Notes under the pieces: model-generated | The model's database searches: none | What the model was told of the DNA's origin: nothing | Seen by the model: the letters and a program-made list of their open reading frames with translations, nothing else | Program-made: the position numbers and the translations under genes | Assembly (NCBI RefSeq): GCF_900119185.1 | Contig: NZ_FPJE01000015.1 | Location: forward strand, 1 to 64,000 | Direction of reading: 5' to 3' | Length of the DNA: 64,000 bases | Source: Sinomicrobium oceani | GTDB lineage: Bacteria > Bacteroidota > Bacteroidia > Flavobacteriales > Flavobacteriaceae | Shown here: positions 44,356 to 53,425 of the stretch, in pieces | Layout of the letters: every line of letters begins with the position of its first letter | Numbering within the stretch: the stretch's first letter is position 1

Positions 44356-44391
44356 AAAAAGGCCGGACCACATCAGCAGTCCGGCCTTTTT
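44356..44391. terminator. bidirectional terminator
   Basis: AAAAAGGCCGGAC (44356-44368) pairs with GTCCGGCCTTTTT (44379-44391), a 13-bp stem with 10-nt loop between the converging barrel and AsmA genes. Confidence 0.92.
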
Positions 44392-44408
44392 GTAAGCTAT
44401 ACCGATAA

Positions 44409-47066
44409 TCAGTTTACCGTATCTTTTTTCTTTTTCCCAAACAGTCCCTGAAGCACATCTCTTGCGGCTTCTTTAACATCCTGTTGCTTTTTCGTTTTTG
44501 TAGAGTCTGTAGCCGTACTGTCCTTACCTTGTCCGCCCAGCAGATTACCGATAGCATTGTTTACGGCATCTTTGCCTTGATTGACCAATTTGTCTTTCTG
44601 TTTGGCCACGATCTGTTGTGTCAGTGCCGTTACGGCCGATTTGATATCCGTAGACACAGACGGGCTGCTATACGTACCTCCTATGGTTGCCGTCACCGGA
44701 ACCGTCATTTTATCCTTTTCACTTTCACTGAGTTTTGCCAGCAGGCTACTCGCTTCTTTTCCGAGGTACTTTGCCGGTACATTAAAAGTAGCTTTATATG
44801 CCAGGGTTTTATCGAAACCATGGCTACCTGCTACTTCCACGTCTATATCCTGGTATTTGATATGAAAAGGTTTCACATTTACTTTTCCGTTATCGAAAGT
44901 CAGGTAGGTTTTTACATCCTTGAGATTTAGTTTGCTCACATCCAAAAAGCTCAGGTTACTGGTAAGGCTTTGCAATAATTTCGAGTCTTTGGTATCCACT
45001 CCGGAAGTGAGCAGCTCGGCCAGGGCATTCCCCGAAACAGACATCAATATCGGGGTCAGGTCATCATTAAGATTACCGGAAAGCGAAAGATCCGTATTGA
45101 GTTTACCCTGTAAAACGCTGGCTATAGGTGTGAGTGCCTGTAGCATATCCAATCCGCGGAACGATTCGGCAATATCAAAACTGTTGATATCCATTTTCAT
45201 ATTGAAGGTCGGTGTGGCTCCTTTGGTCGAAACATCGCCGTTAATGGCCAGGTTTCCGTTGAAAATATCAGAACGAAGATCTTTCAAAGTAGCTTTTTCA
45301 TCCTTGATGATCAGCGTACCTTTGACGTTTTTGAGTTTCAGATTGTCATACACTACGGTTTTGGCAGCAGCATTTATCGTACAGTCCAGAAAAGAAGGGA
45401 TCTTTATTTTTTCCCCGGATGTATTTTCCGGAGTCTTTGTTTCTTTCTCCCCCGTTTCCGGAGCCTTTCCGTTTCCTTTTTCTTCCGAATCGGCAACCAT
45501 AAAATCATTTACGGAGAAGTTATCGGAAGACAATGTAAAATTCCCCTCAATGTTCTCCTTATTAAACATAAAGCCCATCAGGTTACTGATGGTCCCCGTC
45601 GCATTGAGATCGGTCTGCCCCGTGCGCGCCTTAAAGGTATTCAGTTTTACGGTTTTGGGATTAAATACCACATTGGCCTGGCTTATACTTACCGGGTGTG
45701 CCATCTCCGGTGAGTCATAGGTAAATCCGGTAAGGTCGAGGGTTCCGGAGTTTTTGGTATTTTCGTACCGTTTGTGCTCGATAGAAGCCATGTCAAAAGC
45801 CGTCGTAATATCGGCAACCAGGATACCGCTCAATTCCTGTTCCATCGGAAAGGGATAGGCCTTGGAAAGATTTGCCAGGTTGAGTTTCCCGTCTACCCGG
45901 GCATTTACATACATGTTTTCGGTAATATTATTGAGGCGTGCATTGGCATTGAACACGTCCTGATCTATACGAAACGAGAGTTTACGGATATCCACGTAGG
46001 TGTCTTTGGCAAGCCCGGTCTCATTGACAATATCGGTAGCCAGACGTATATCGGTTACCGATTTTGGAAGATCGGGATACTTGAACGAGGCGTTGTCCGA
46101 TGCTATTTTTATGTCAAAAGCCGGGATATGGGTTTCGTCGATCACACCTTTTACTTCTCCTTTTACTTCGAAATTTCCGGTAGTCTGTACATTTTCGATG
46201 TTGCTTGCATACGCCTCAGGGATCACCGCAAGAAAATTTCTGAAGTCCGAGGAGGGCGTATTAAACGTTATATCGACCTCCTGATTATCGTCATTGATCT
46301 GCACGTATCCGTCAAACACCAGAGGCAATTGATTCAGCAGTAACGTATTGTCGAGAAAAGTGTACCGGTTTTTTTCCAGGTCTATCCCCAGAACCGCATC
46401 GAGATTTACTTTGTTTTTTGATATGTATGCCATGCTGTCCATGACAAAAGAAACCAAGGCATCCGTTTGGGTTTTCAACTCGGATTGTTTCAGGGAAAGA
46501 TCTCCGCTACCGGAGTGGTTGAGTTCTTCCAGAACAAACTGCATTTTTCCTTCCTCATCGAGATAGGAGATCCGGCTGTCCAGGATTTCGTATTGCGCTA
46601 CGGAAAACCTGAAGTCTTCTCCGCCTTCTTCGGGAGTATCTGCAGCCGTATTGTTTTCTTCACTTTCTTTTGCGATATCATAGTTGGCTTTTCCTTCACT
46701 ATTAACAAGGATATTGACCTTGGCTTTATCTACGCCGAAACTACTGATGCGCATACCGCTACCTTTAAAAAGCTCTCCGATCCCCATTTTCACGGAAACC
46801 TCATCGGCATAAAAAAGAGTGTCTCCTTCAAAAGGAGCCAGGTTGATTACCGATATCTCATTTAAGGCAACACGGGCCTTTGGAAATCCGGACAGCAGAC
46901 TGATATCCACATCCTTAAAATCTACCCGGGCATAAAGATTTTTATTGATATTCTCCTTAATCAGGGCAGTTATCTTATTTTTAAACAAAAACGGCGCCGC
47001 TGCAAGTAATACGATAAGAACAACGAGCGTAATTCCGGTAATCTTTAAAATCTTTTTGATTTTCAT
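44409..47066 (-). CDS. AsmA-family inner-membrane protein
   Basis: This 885-residue protein has one N-terminal membrane segment (about 7-28, LKITGITLVVLIVLLAAAPFLF) followed by an AsmA N-domain (VDFKDVDISLLSGFPKARVAL). A long beta-rich body ends in an AsmA_2 C-terminal region (LTSNLSFLDVSKLNLKDVKTYLTFDNGKV). The linker around 535-560 is rich in Glu, Lys and Pro, and the C-terminal tail is rich in Lys and Asp. Members of this repeating-beta-groove group are thought to carry phospholipid between membranes. It is a single gene; no operon partner is evident. Confidence 0.88.
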   Translation of the reverse strand: MKIKKILKITGITLVVLIVLLAAAPFLFKNKITALIKENINKNLYARVDFKDVDISLLSGFPKARVALNEISVINLAPFEGDTLFYADEVSVKMGIGELFKGSGMRISSFGVDKAKVNILVNSEGKANYDIAKESEENNTAADTPEEGGEDFRFSVAQYEILDSRISYLDEEGKMQFVLEELNHSGSGDLSLKQSELKTQTDALVSFVMDSMAYISKNKVNLDAVLGIDLEKNRYTFLDNTLLLNQLPLVFDGYVQINDDNQEVDITFNTPSSDFRNFLAVIPEAYASNIENVQTTGNFEVKGEVKGVIDETHIPAFDIKIASDNASFKYPDLPKSVTDIRLATDIVNETGLAKDTYVDIRKLSFRIDQDVFNANARLNNITENMYVNARVDGKLNLANLSKAYPFPMEQELSGILVADITTAFDMASIEHKRYENTKNSGTLDLTGFTYDSPEMAHPVSISQANVVFNPKTVKLNTFKARTGQTDLNATGTISNLMGFMFNKENIEGNFTLSSDNFSVNDFMVADSEEKGNGKAPETGEKETKTPENTSGEKIKIPSFLDCTINAAAKTVVYDNLKLKNVKGTLIIKDEKATLKDLRSDIFNGNLAINGDVSTKGATPTFNMKMDINSFDIAESFRGLDMLQALTPIASVLQGKLNTDLSLSGNLNDDLTPILMSVSGNALAELLTSGVDTKDSKLLQSLTSNLSFLDVSKLNLKDVKTYLTFDNGKVNVKPFHIKYQDIDVEVAGSHGFDKTLAYKATFNVPAKYLGKEASSLLAKLSESEKDKMTVPVTATIGGTYSSPSVSTDIKSAVTALTQQIVAKQKDKLVNQGKDAVNNAIGNLLGGQGKDSTATDSTKTKKQQDVKEAARDVLQGLFGKKKKDTVN

Positions 47067-47138
47067 TGCTTTAGTCCTTTATATAGATGTAACGTTATTA
47101 AAGAGTTTGTATTTTATGATGTGGAAATAACTTTACGG

Positions 47139-47840
47139 TCAGGGTAACCGGATCTCTTCTCCTTCTCCGAGACCAAACCACCTTCGTATAATATATACGA
47201 AAAAATACAGAAAAGGAGTATCCAGTAAGGCGATCATCATCTTAAAGAGCACGCCCCCCACCAATAATCCGGAAAAACGTTCCCAGGCAATGACATCGAA
47301 TGAACAAAGCAGCAGGAGCACGGTCATCGTATCGATAATCTGCGAGCATATCGTAGAGCAGTTATTGCGTAACCACAGGTGCCTGCCGTTGGTAAAACCC
47401 TTCCAGAAATGATATATGTGAATATCTACGTACTGCGCAGCGAGGTATGCCAGCATGGAAGCCATAACAGCCAGTATCGTACGCCCGAAAACATCCCGGA
47501 ATATTTCGTCGCCTATAGGAGACCAGTCCGTGGCAGGGGCAGCTACCGAAACATAGATAATGAGCAGGGAAAACAGTGATGCGAAAATCCCGGCAGTCAC
47601 TACCTGGTTTGCTTTCTTCTTACCGAATATTTCAGAGATCAGATCCGTGATCAGGAACGTTACCGGGTAGGGTAGAATACCTACGGATATTTCGAATATT
47701 CTGGCCCCGAAAATATTGATCTCTCCGAAAGGATACCAGTAAAAAAATTTCTGAAAAATAAGGTTGGATACGACCAGGGATGTTATAAATAATGCGGAGA
47801 GGTATAAATACAACCGGTACGCTGCCTTCTGATTTTGCAT
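47139..47840 (-). CDS. queuosine precursor transporter (YhhQ/VUT family)
   Basis: This 233-residue membrane protein has about six hydrophobic segments and the family stretch GILPYPVTFLITDLISEIFGKKKAN (in parts GILPYPVTFLITDL). A later RNNCSTICSQIIDTM element also matches the YhhQ/COG1738 family. It takes up the 7-deazaguanine precursors (preQ0/preQ1) used for queuosine in tRNA. No queuosine synthesis gene lies next to it. It stands between AsmA and sppA in the same direction; the hairpin at 47886-47925 upstream separates it from sppA. Confidence 0.88.
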   Translation of the reverse strand: MQNQKAAYRLYLYLSALFITSLVVSNLIFQKFFYWYPFGEINIFGARIFEISVGILPYPVTFLITDLISEIFGKKKANQVVTAGIFASLFSLLIIYVSVAAPATDWSPIGDEIFRDVFGRTILAVMASMLAYLAAQYVDIHIYHFWKGFTNGRHLWLRNNCSTICSQIIDTMTVLLLLCSFDVIAWERFSGLLVGGVLFKMMIALLDTPFLYFFVYIIRRWFGLGEGEEIRLP

Positions 47841-47885
47841 GTAAATAGTTTTTCGTATTCGGAAAAGCTGCTCGAAAAATGGGAT

Positions 47886-47925
47886 AAAGTTCCGGAGATT
47901 TGTGGTAGCGAATCTCCGGAACTTT
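47886..47925 (-). terminator. terminator after sppA
   Basis: AAAGTTCCGGAGATT (47886-47900) pairs with AATCTCCGGAACTTT (47911-47925), a perfect 15-bp stem with 10-nt loop, 14 bp beyond the sppA stop. Confidence 0.8.
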
Positions 47926-47939
47926 AGGCTTTACTTTTA

Positions 47940-49703
47940 TCAGCGTATGATCAGCTCAAACGGCATACGGGCCTGTGCCCCTTTCTGCGCAGATAACACT
48001 TTGATGTTCTGTAATACCCGGTAGGCCTGCTCTCCTATTTCCTCCTTTAAAATTTCTTCTTTGGTCTTACCAATGGAAACTCCTATAAATTTGTCCATAA
48101 TATCCTGTACGCTTGTCGTATACACCGGGAAATCCTGAATGGTATAGTCCGTAGTACCCCCGGTTTCAGCTGCATAGGCGACCGCATCTTCCAATCCGCC
48201 TATCTCATCGACAAGACCTATTTCCAGCGCCTCCGTACCACTCCATACCCTTCCCTGGCCAATGGCATCCACCTCTTCGCGGGTCATATCCCGGCCATCG
48301 GCAACGTGGCCGACGAAAGTGCTGTATATGTTTTCGATACTTTCCCTGGTTACTTTTTCATAGTCTTCAGACAAGGGCTGAAACACGCTGTACCCTAAGG
48401 ATTGCTCATTGGTTGTTACATATTCCGAATGTATTCCCATTCGGTCTGCAAGCTCCTTAAAATTGGGCAACATCCCGAAAACCCCGATAGAACCGGTTAT
48501 GGTATTAGGTTCCGCATATATCTTATCGGCCCCCGATGCAATGTAATAGCCACCTGAAGCAGCGAGGTTCCCCATAGAGACCACCACCGGCTTATTGCGT
48601 TTGGTAATTTCTATTTCTCTCCAGATAATATCGGAAGCCAGCGCGCTTCCTCCCGGAGAGTTTATACGAAGTACAATAGCTTTTACCTTATCGTCTTCTC
48701 TGGCTTTTTTGAGCGCTTTTACTACAATACCCTGCCCGACCAGCTCTTTTCCACCTTCTCCGTACACGATCTCCCCCTCGGCATAGATAACCGCGATCTT
48801 GTCTTTACCGGATTTTTTAGACTTTTTAGCTGCGTACTCCGCATATTCGCGCAGGCTGACATACTCCACATCCTTATCCTGTTCCAGAGCGCCTGCATTT
48901 TTCAGTGAAGTCTCATACTCATCGAAATAAGCGATACGGTCTACCAGGTTAACTTCCAGTGCCATCGCAGGAGTTCTCGCTCCCAGCGTATCTGCAATAT
49001 CGTTTAACCTATCAGATTCCAGTCCGCGGGTTTCAGCAATCCCGTCCAGCATGGAATTCCATACCGAAAATAATAATTCGGAAATCTGGTGCCTGTTGTC
49101 CGGGCTCATTTCGTTACTCAGGAATGGCTCTACCGCACTTTTATATTTTCCGTGACGGATGACTTCAAATTTCACTCCTGATTTCTCCTGAAGATCTTTA
49201 AAAAACAAGACTTCTGAAGAAAGCCCTTTAAAATCTATATCCCCGACAGGGTTCACAAACACAGAATCTGCCACAGAGGCCAGATAATAGTCTTTCTGGG
49301 AATAAAAATCACCGTAAGCATATACGAATTTCCCGGAAGTCTTAAAATCTTCCAGGGCATCACGTAAAGCCTTGGTCTGGGCTATTCCGGCCGGGAGATA
49401 GTTACTGTTGATGCTTATCCCCTTGATCTTGTCATCGTTTTTGGCGTTCTTAATCGCTGCCAGGTAATGGTTCAGGCCGTCATACTTTTCGAATTTCATC
49501 CCGAAATCCGTAAAATCGAACTTTCCTCCGTAATCGCTCAGAGGCTTGTCGATACTCACCTCCAGTATGGCTTTGTCCGGTACGGTAACCACATTGTCCT
49601 GATTGCCCGCCAGGGAAATGAAGATAATAAACATAAAAAATAAAACGCCAAGGGCTATAAAACATCCCAGGACAGATGCCAGCAGGTTTCTCAAAAATTT
49701 CAT
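47940..49703 (-). CDS. sppA: signal peptide peptidase SppA (67-kDa type)
   Basis: This is a 587-residue protease anchored by one N-terminal helix (about 8-32). It has the long double-domain form: the general base Lys lies in the first half (K188 in GKYKSAVEPF) and the nucleophile Ser in the second (S383 in MGNLAASGGYYIAS). The SPGGS motif (RINSPGGSALAS) is present. It degrades signal peptides left in the membrane after secretion. All catalytic parts are intact. A TATCTTTG box (rc of 49769-49776) is a likely promoter element. Confidence 0.95.
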   Translation of the reverse strand: MKFLRNLLASVLGCFIALGVLFFMFIIFISLAGNQDNVVTVPDKAILEVSIDKPLSDYGGKFDFTDFGMKFEKYDGLNHYLAAIKNAKNDDKIKGISINSNYLPAGIAQTKALRDALEDFKTSGKFVYAYGDFYSQKDYYLASVADSVFVNPVGDIDFKGLSSEVLFFKDLQEKSGVKFEVIRHGKYKSAVEPFLSNEMSPDNRHQISELLFSVWNSMLDGIAETRGLESDRLNDIADTLGARTPAMALEVNLVDRIAYFDEYETSLKNAGALEQDKDVEYVSLREYAEYAAKKSKKSGKDKIAVIYAEGEIVYGEGGKELVGQGIVVKALKKAREDDKVKAIVLRINSPGGSALASDIIWREIEITKRNKPVVVSMGNLAASGGYYIASGADKIYAEPNTITGSIGVFGMLPNFKELADRMGIHSEYVTTNEQSLGYSVFQPLSEDYEKVTRESIENIYSTFVGHVADGRDMTREEVDAIGQGRVWSGTEALEIGLVDEIGGLEDAVAYAAETGGTTDYTIQDFPVYTTSVQDIMDKFIGVSIGKTKEEILKEEIGEQAYRVLQNIKVLSAQKGAQARMPFELIIR

Positions 49704-49768
49704 GGTATTCTCTCGTATTACTTACATTCCAAAACTCGATACGTACAGTAGCGTTGTACTATACATCA

Positions 49769-49776
49769 CAAAGATA
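49769..49776 (-). promoter_or_regulatory. sppA: -7 box upstream of sppA
   Basis: TATCTTTG on the minus strand is a full TAnnTTTG match, 66 bp before the sppA start. No good -33 element was seen. Confidence 0.4.
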
Positions 49777-49905
49777 ATCTTTTCGTTTTACCCATTAGCA
49801 TCGGGAATACCGATTTACATTTATGCGGGAAGCGGCAGCAAAAAAGCCGTATTGTTTTTACGGGGGGGCCTCGTTTATGTTGGTTTCTTTTAGTTATTTT
49901 GCACA

Positions 49906-51048
49906 ATGAAACGCGCATACCTGTCCATAGGAAGTAATCTCGGGAACAAGATACAAAACCTCCAAAATGCTGTAACCTATCTCGAAAAAGACAATCCCCT
50001 GAGCGTCACGGCTTGTTCTGCGGTATATAAAACACCGGCGTGGGGCTTTACGGGAGCGGACTTTCTCAATGCCTGTATCGCTATCGAAACATCCCTGCTA
50101 CCGCAGGAACTGTTACATCATATCCTGGAAACGGAAAAAAGACTGGGGAGAGTACGTTCCGGCGAAAAGGGATACCAGCCCCGGACCATCGATATCGATA
50201 TCCTGTTTTATGAAGACGAAATTATCCGGCAGGACAATCTCGTTGTTCCTCACCCTCAGATTCCCAACCGTCTTTTTGTACTTCGCCCGCTGGCTGATAT
50301 TGCACCGGGGAAAGTGCATCCGGAACTGCGAAAAACCATAGGACAACTGCTGGAAGAATGTGCAGATCACAGCGAGATCCATACCACTTCCCTTTCCTTA
50401 CATACCGAAAGGGAGCATCCGTTTGCTTCCCTGCACTACATTGCCATAGAAGGAAATATCGGTTCCGGGAAAACCACCCTGGCCACCAAGATCGCAGAAG
50501 ACTTTAACGGCAAACTCATTCTCGAAAGATTTGCCGACAACCCTTTCCTGCCCAAGTTCTACGAGGACAGAAACCGCTATGCTTTTCCGCTGGAGATGTC
50601 TTTCCTGGCCGATCGGTACCAGCAATTTACGGACGACACTTCACAACCCGACCTGTTCCGGAATTTTATGGTCAGTGATTACGACATATTCAAATCGTTG
50701 ATTTTTGCCAAGGTAACACTCGCCGAAGACGAATTCCGGCTGTACCGTAAGCTCTTTGACCTGATGTACAGGGAAGTGACCAAACCCGACATCTATGTAT
50801 ATCTCTACCAGAACACCGATAAGTTATTACAAAATATCCGGAAGAGAGGACGAAAATACGAACAGAATATCCCCCCGGACTACCTGGAGGAAATCCAGAA
50901 AGGATATCTCGATTTTATCAAGGCAAACCAATACAACAATGTCTTATTACTGGACATTTCCGACCTGGATTTTGTGCAGAACAAGAATGACTACGATTTC
51001 ATAATCGATAAAATACACGATTTTAAGGACAAAATACAAAAATTATAA
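49906..51048 (+). CDS. folK: fusion of FolK (HPPK) with a deoxynucleoside kinase
   Basis: This is a 380-residue two-domain protein. Residues 1-160 are 6-hydroxymethyl-7,8-dihydropterin pyrophosphokinase: SIGSNLGNK, VYKTPAWGF, RTIDIDILFY (93-102) and VPHPQIPNRLFVLRPL. Residues about 175-380 are a deoxynucleoside kinase with P-loop GNIGSGKTT (183-191), ERFADNPFLPKFY and the lid-type Arg stretch NIRKRGRKYEQNI. The first part makes the pyrophosphorylated pterin for folate; the second phosphorylates deoxynucleosides for salvage. Both domains look complete and the frame is unbroken, so this is a real fusion and not a sequencing join. A strong terminator follows at 51145-51173. Confidence 0.93.
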   Translation: MKRAYLSIGSNLGNKIQNLQNAVTYLEKDNPLSVTACSAVYKTPAWGFTGADFLNACIAIETSLLPQELLHHILETEKRLGRVRSGEKGYQPRTIDIDILFYEDEIIRQDNLVVPHPQIPNRLFVLRPLADIAPGKVHPELRKTIGQLLEECADHSEIHTTSLSLHTEREHPFASLHYIAIEGNIGSGKTTLATKIAEDFNGKLILERFADNPFLPKFYEDRNRYAFPLEMSFLADRYQQFTDDTSQPDLFRNFMVSDYDIFKSLIFAKVTLAEDEFRLYRKLFDLMYREVTKPDIYVYLYQNTDKLLQNIRKRGRKYEQNIPPDYLEEIQKGYLDFIKANQYNNVLLLDISDLDFVQNKNDYDFIIDKIHDFKDKIQKL

Positions 51049-51144
51049 TTTTTTTAACCTTTTCTTGCATTTTACGATAATGTTGTATTAAATTAGTACC
51101 GCTAATAAAGCTAACTAACTAACTTTTTTCATAATCCAACCCCC

Positions 51145-51173
51145 GGGATTCAGTCACTTGAATCCCTTTTTTT
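51145..51173 (+). terminator. terminator after the folK-dNK gene
   Basis: GGGATTCA (51145-51152), loop GTCACT, TGAATCCC (51159-51166), then seven T (51167-51173). A textbook factor-independent terminator. Confidence 0.93.
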
Positions 51174-51191
51174 ATGTCTTAATTTTCGGAA

Positions 51192-51587
51192 TTAAAGTAC
51201 CAGCTCCCGAAACAGTTGCCGGAGAGTTTCTTCGGGATCTGCGCTAAAACCGGGATGTGGTCTGGAAGTCTGTATAACGGAGCTCCGGGTAGCGGTCAGC
51301 CAGCGAAACCGGGATGCGATATCGAGCCGGGCAATGGGCCCGCCATCGCTACTTCCCCTGCTGATCTTATCGAAAGAGCTCAGGTTTTCTTCCAGCTGTT
51401 CTGCAGTGACCTCGCAGGCAAACAACTTCAGTTTTTCTTCCGGAATGTGATACAGCGTTTTGAGGAATCTTTGCTCCTTGCAAAACAGTATCACCCCGAC
51501 ATTGAGGAACTCTTCACGTTCCACTTTGGGGACCAGCCGGATTACGGCGTATTCATACAGTAGCATCTCTCGCATTCTTAGCTTCAT
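51192..51587 (-). CDS. DUF3037 family protein
   Basis: This 131-residue cytosolic protein has the DUF3037 opening LLYEYAVIRLVPKVEREEFLNVGVILFC. Starts at 51587, 51575 and 51566 are possible; the last (MLLYEYAVIR) best fits relatives. It overlaps the end of the HipA-like gene by 14 to 35 bp, so translation is probably coupled. DUF3037 genes are usually found beside HipA-type kinase genes, as here. Its role is unknown; it could be a partner or regulator of the kinase. Confidence 0.87.
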   Translation of the reverse strand: MKLRMREMLLYEYAVIRLVPKVEREEFLNVGVILFCKEQRFLKTLYHIPEEKLKLFACEVTAEQLEENLSSFDKISRGSSDGGPIARLDIASRFRWLTATRSSVIQTSRPHPGFSADPEETLRQLFRELVL

Positions 51588-52362
51588 TAATAAATATACC
51601 GGAATTGGCCAGCCTGGTTTTCAGAAAGGAAAAATACACTTCCCGTATCTGTTCCGGGCTCTCCTCGGTCTGCTCCCATTGCAACCAGGTATCGGGTATG
51701 AGGCCCGTAATAGCTCTCAGCACCTCGTCCGTCAGGATGCTCCGGAATTGCCGGTCAGTTTCATCGAGCATATCAGCCTGCGGAAGCAGTACATGATCTT
51801 TGATATAGGGGAAAGGCGTTCTGGCCTGTTTTTCCCATTGATTCCACGAATGGTGAAAATAAAAGGAGGCTCCGTTGTCTATTATCCACAGCTCTTTGTG
51901 CCAGAGCAACATATTAGTGTTCCGGAACGTCCGGTCTATATTGGTGATAAAAGCGTCGAGCCATACGATCTTCGAAGCGAGTTCACGATCGACCTGCACA
52001 GCTACAGGGTCAAAATTTATAGCTCCGGAAAGAAAGTGAAGTCCGATATTGAGCCCCCGGCTTTCCCGGAGCAGGTCCTGGATTTCTTCATCTCCTTCCG
52101 TACGGCCGAAAGCTTCATCCAGTTCGGCATAGACAATCTCCGGCACCTTAAGTCCGAGTGCCCTGGCGATCTCTCCACCGAGCAGTTCTGCGATAAGCGC
52201 TTTTACACCATGCCCTGCACCCCTGAATTTAATCACGTATTTAAATCCGTCATCGGCTTCCGCTATGGCCGGCAGCGAACCTCCTTCGCGAAGCGGGGTG
52301 ATATACCTGGTTACTTTTACCTGTCTGATTTCCGGAGCAGCCATTTTCGTCGTTTTTACCAT
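51553..52362 (-). CDS. HipA-like kinase (short HipA_2 type)
   Basis: This 269-residue protein is taken from the ATG at 52362; the frame is open to 52404, but relatives begin near VKVTRYITPLREGGSLPA. It lacks the N-terminal subdomain of full HipA (about 440 residues). The kinase core is visible: FKYVIKFRG (ATP-binding Lys), HGVKALIAELLGGEIARALGL, the catalytic segment WLDAFITNIDRTFRNTNML and the metal-binding IIDNGASF. HipA kinases phosphorylate aminoacyl-tRNA synthetases or other proteins as toxins, but the target of the short form is not established. No HipB-like antitoxin is adjacent; the DUF3037 gene overlaps its end instead. Confidence 0.85.
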   Translation of the reverse strand: MVKTTKMAAPEIRQVKVTRYITPLREGGSLPAIAEADDGFKYVIKFRGAGHGVKALIAELLGGEIARALGLKVPEIVYAELDEAFGRTEGDEEIQDLLRESRGLNIGLHFLSGAINFDPVAVQVDRELASKIVWLDAFITNIDRTFRNTNMLLWHKELWIIDNGASFYFHHSWNQWEKQARTPFPYIKDHVLLPQADMLDETDRQFRSILTDEVLRAITGLIPDTWLQWEQTEESPEQIREVYFSFLKTRLANSGIFINEAKNARDATV

Positions 52363-52517
52363 GGCAAAAGTAGGGTATTCTTCCGAACCGGAGGGGCTCG
52401 CCACATCCGGATATACTAAAGCATCTCTTTTTTTATATCCGGGAAAAATGTATTTTAGGTGTTTTCAATACAAAACGATACACGGCATACCCGGGAAATC
52501 CCAAAGCTTTTATTTTC

Positions 52518-52525
52518 TATTTTTG
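52518..52525 (+). promoter_or_regulatory. -7 box directly before the mechanosensitive-channel gene
   Basis: TATTTTTG is a full TAnnTTTG match ending only 6 bp before the ATG at 52532, so the mRNA would be nearly leaderless if this box is used. Confidence 0.4.
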
Positions 52526-52531
52526 TAATCC

Positions 52532-53389
52532 ATGGAAGAATTTCTCGACAAGGAAACACATATCTACCTTCAGAAGCTTATCGGTTTCGGGATCGCTCTA
52601 CTTGAAGCTATCGCCATACTGGTTATCGGTTTCTGGCTATCCCGGATTATCAGCAAATACATCTGCCTGCTGATGGAGAAACGGGAAGTGGAACTCTCCA
52701 CCCGGAACTTTCTCCGGGATTTCCTGCGTATACTCTTCAACATCCTGGTTATTGTTATGGCCATTCATACCGCAGGTATTGAGGTTACTTCCATTCTTGC
52801 GATCATAGGAGGTGGTGCCGTAGGTATCGGCCTCGGGTTACAAGGCAGTTTTTCCAATTTTGCAGGGGGCATCATGATCATTTTTACCAAACCTTTTAAA
52901 ACCGGTGATCTCATTCAGTCCGGTGACGATATCGGGTATGTCGAAAAGATCAGCTTGCTCAACACCACGATACGGTCTCCCCGCAACGAGATTATCGTAT
53001 TGCCCAATTCCCCCTTATTCAATCATCCGCTTTCCAATTATTCCGCCAAAGATACTTACCGGATCGATATTACGGTAGGCGTGGAATACCGTTCGGATAT
53101 ACACAGGCTTTCTCCCTTGTTGAAAGAAGCTATCCGCAAGCACAAAATATTCATTCCCGGGAAACCGATTACGGCAGAGATCGAAGCTTTTACGACAGAT
53201 CGTATCCATCTTACAGTAAGGGCCTATACCCATCCGTTCAACTATTTCGACGCTCCATTAATACTTCACGGAATCTGTAAAGACACCATCGAAGCCAACG
53301 GTTTTGTGATGCCCGTAGCACCGAGGGAAATAAAACTTATTTCACAGGAAAACCCGGGCGATCCAAAGAAGCCGCTTGAAAAAGAATAA
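52532..53389 (+). CDS. MscS-family mechanosensitive channel
   Basis: This 285-residue membrane protein has three membrane segments: about 15-37 (LIGFGIALLEAIAILVIGFWLS), about 62-85 and the pore helix region 88-108. The MscS core is clear: IIGGGAVGIGLGLQGSFSNFAGG (in parts GLGLQGSFSNFAGG), then FKTGDLIQ and NTTIRSPRNEIIVLPNSPL of the cytoplasmic beta domain. Length equals E. coli MscS. It opens under membrane tension during osmotic downshock to release solutes. It is divergent from the HipA-like gene and is followed after 36 bp by a gene for a secreted protein. Confidence 0.94.
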   Translation: MEEFLDKETHIYLQKLIGFGIALLEAIAILVIGFWLSRIISKYICLLMEKREVELSTRNFLRDFLRILFNILVIVMAIHTAGIEVTSILAIIGGGAVGIGLGLQGSFSNFAGGIMIIFTKPFKTGDLIQSGDDIGYVEKISLLNTTIRSPRNEIIVLPNSPLFNHPLSNYSAKDTYRIDITVGVEYRSDIHRLSPLLKEAIRKHKIFIPGKPITAEIEAFTTDRIHLTVRAYTHPFNYFDAPLILHGICKDTIEANGFVMPVAPREIKLISQENPGDPKKPLEKE

Positions 53390-53425
53390 AAACTTATCTT
53401 TATACAAATACGCAAACCCAGGATC

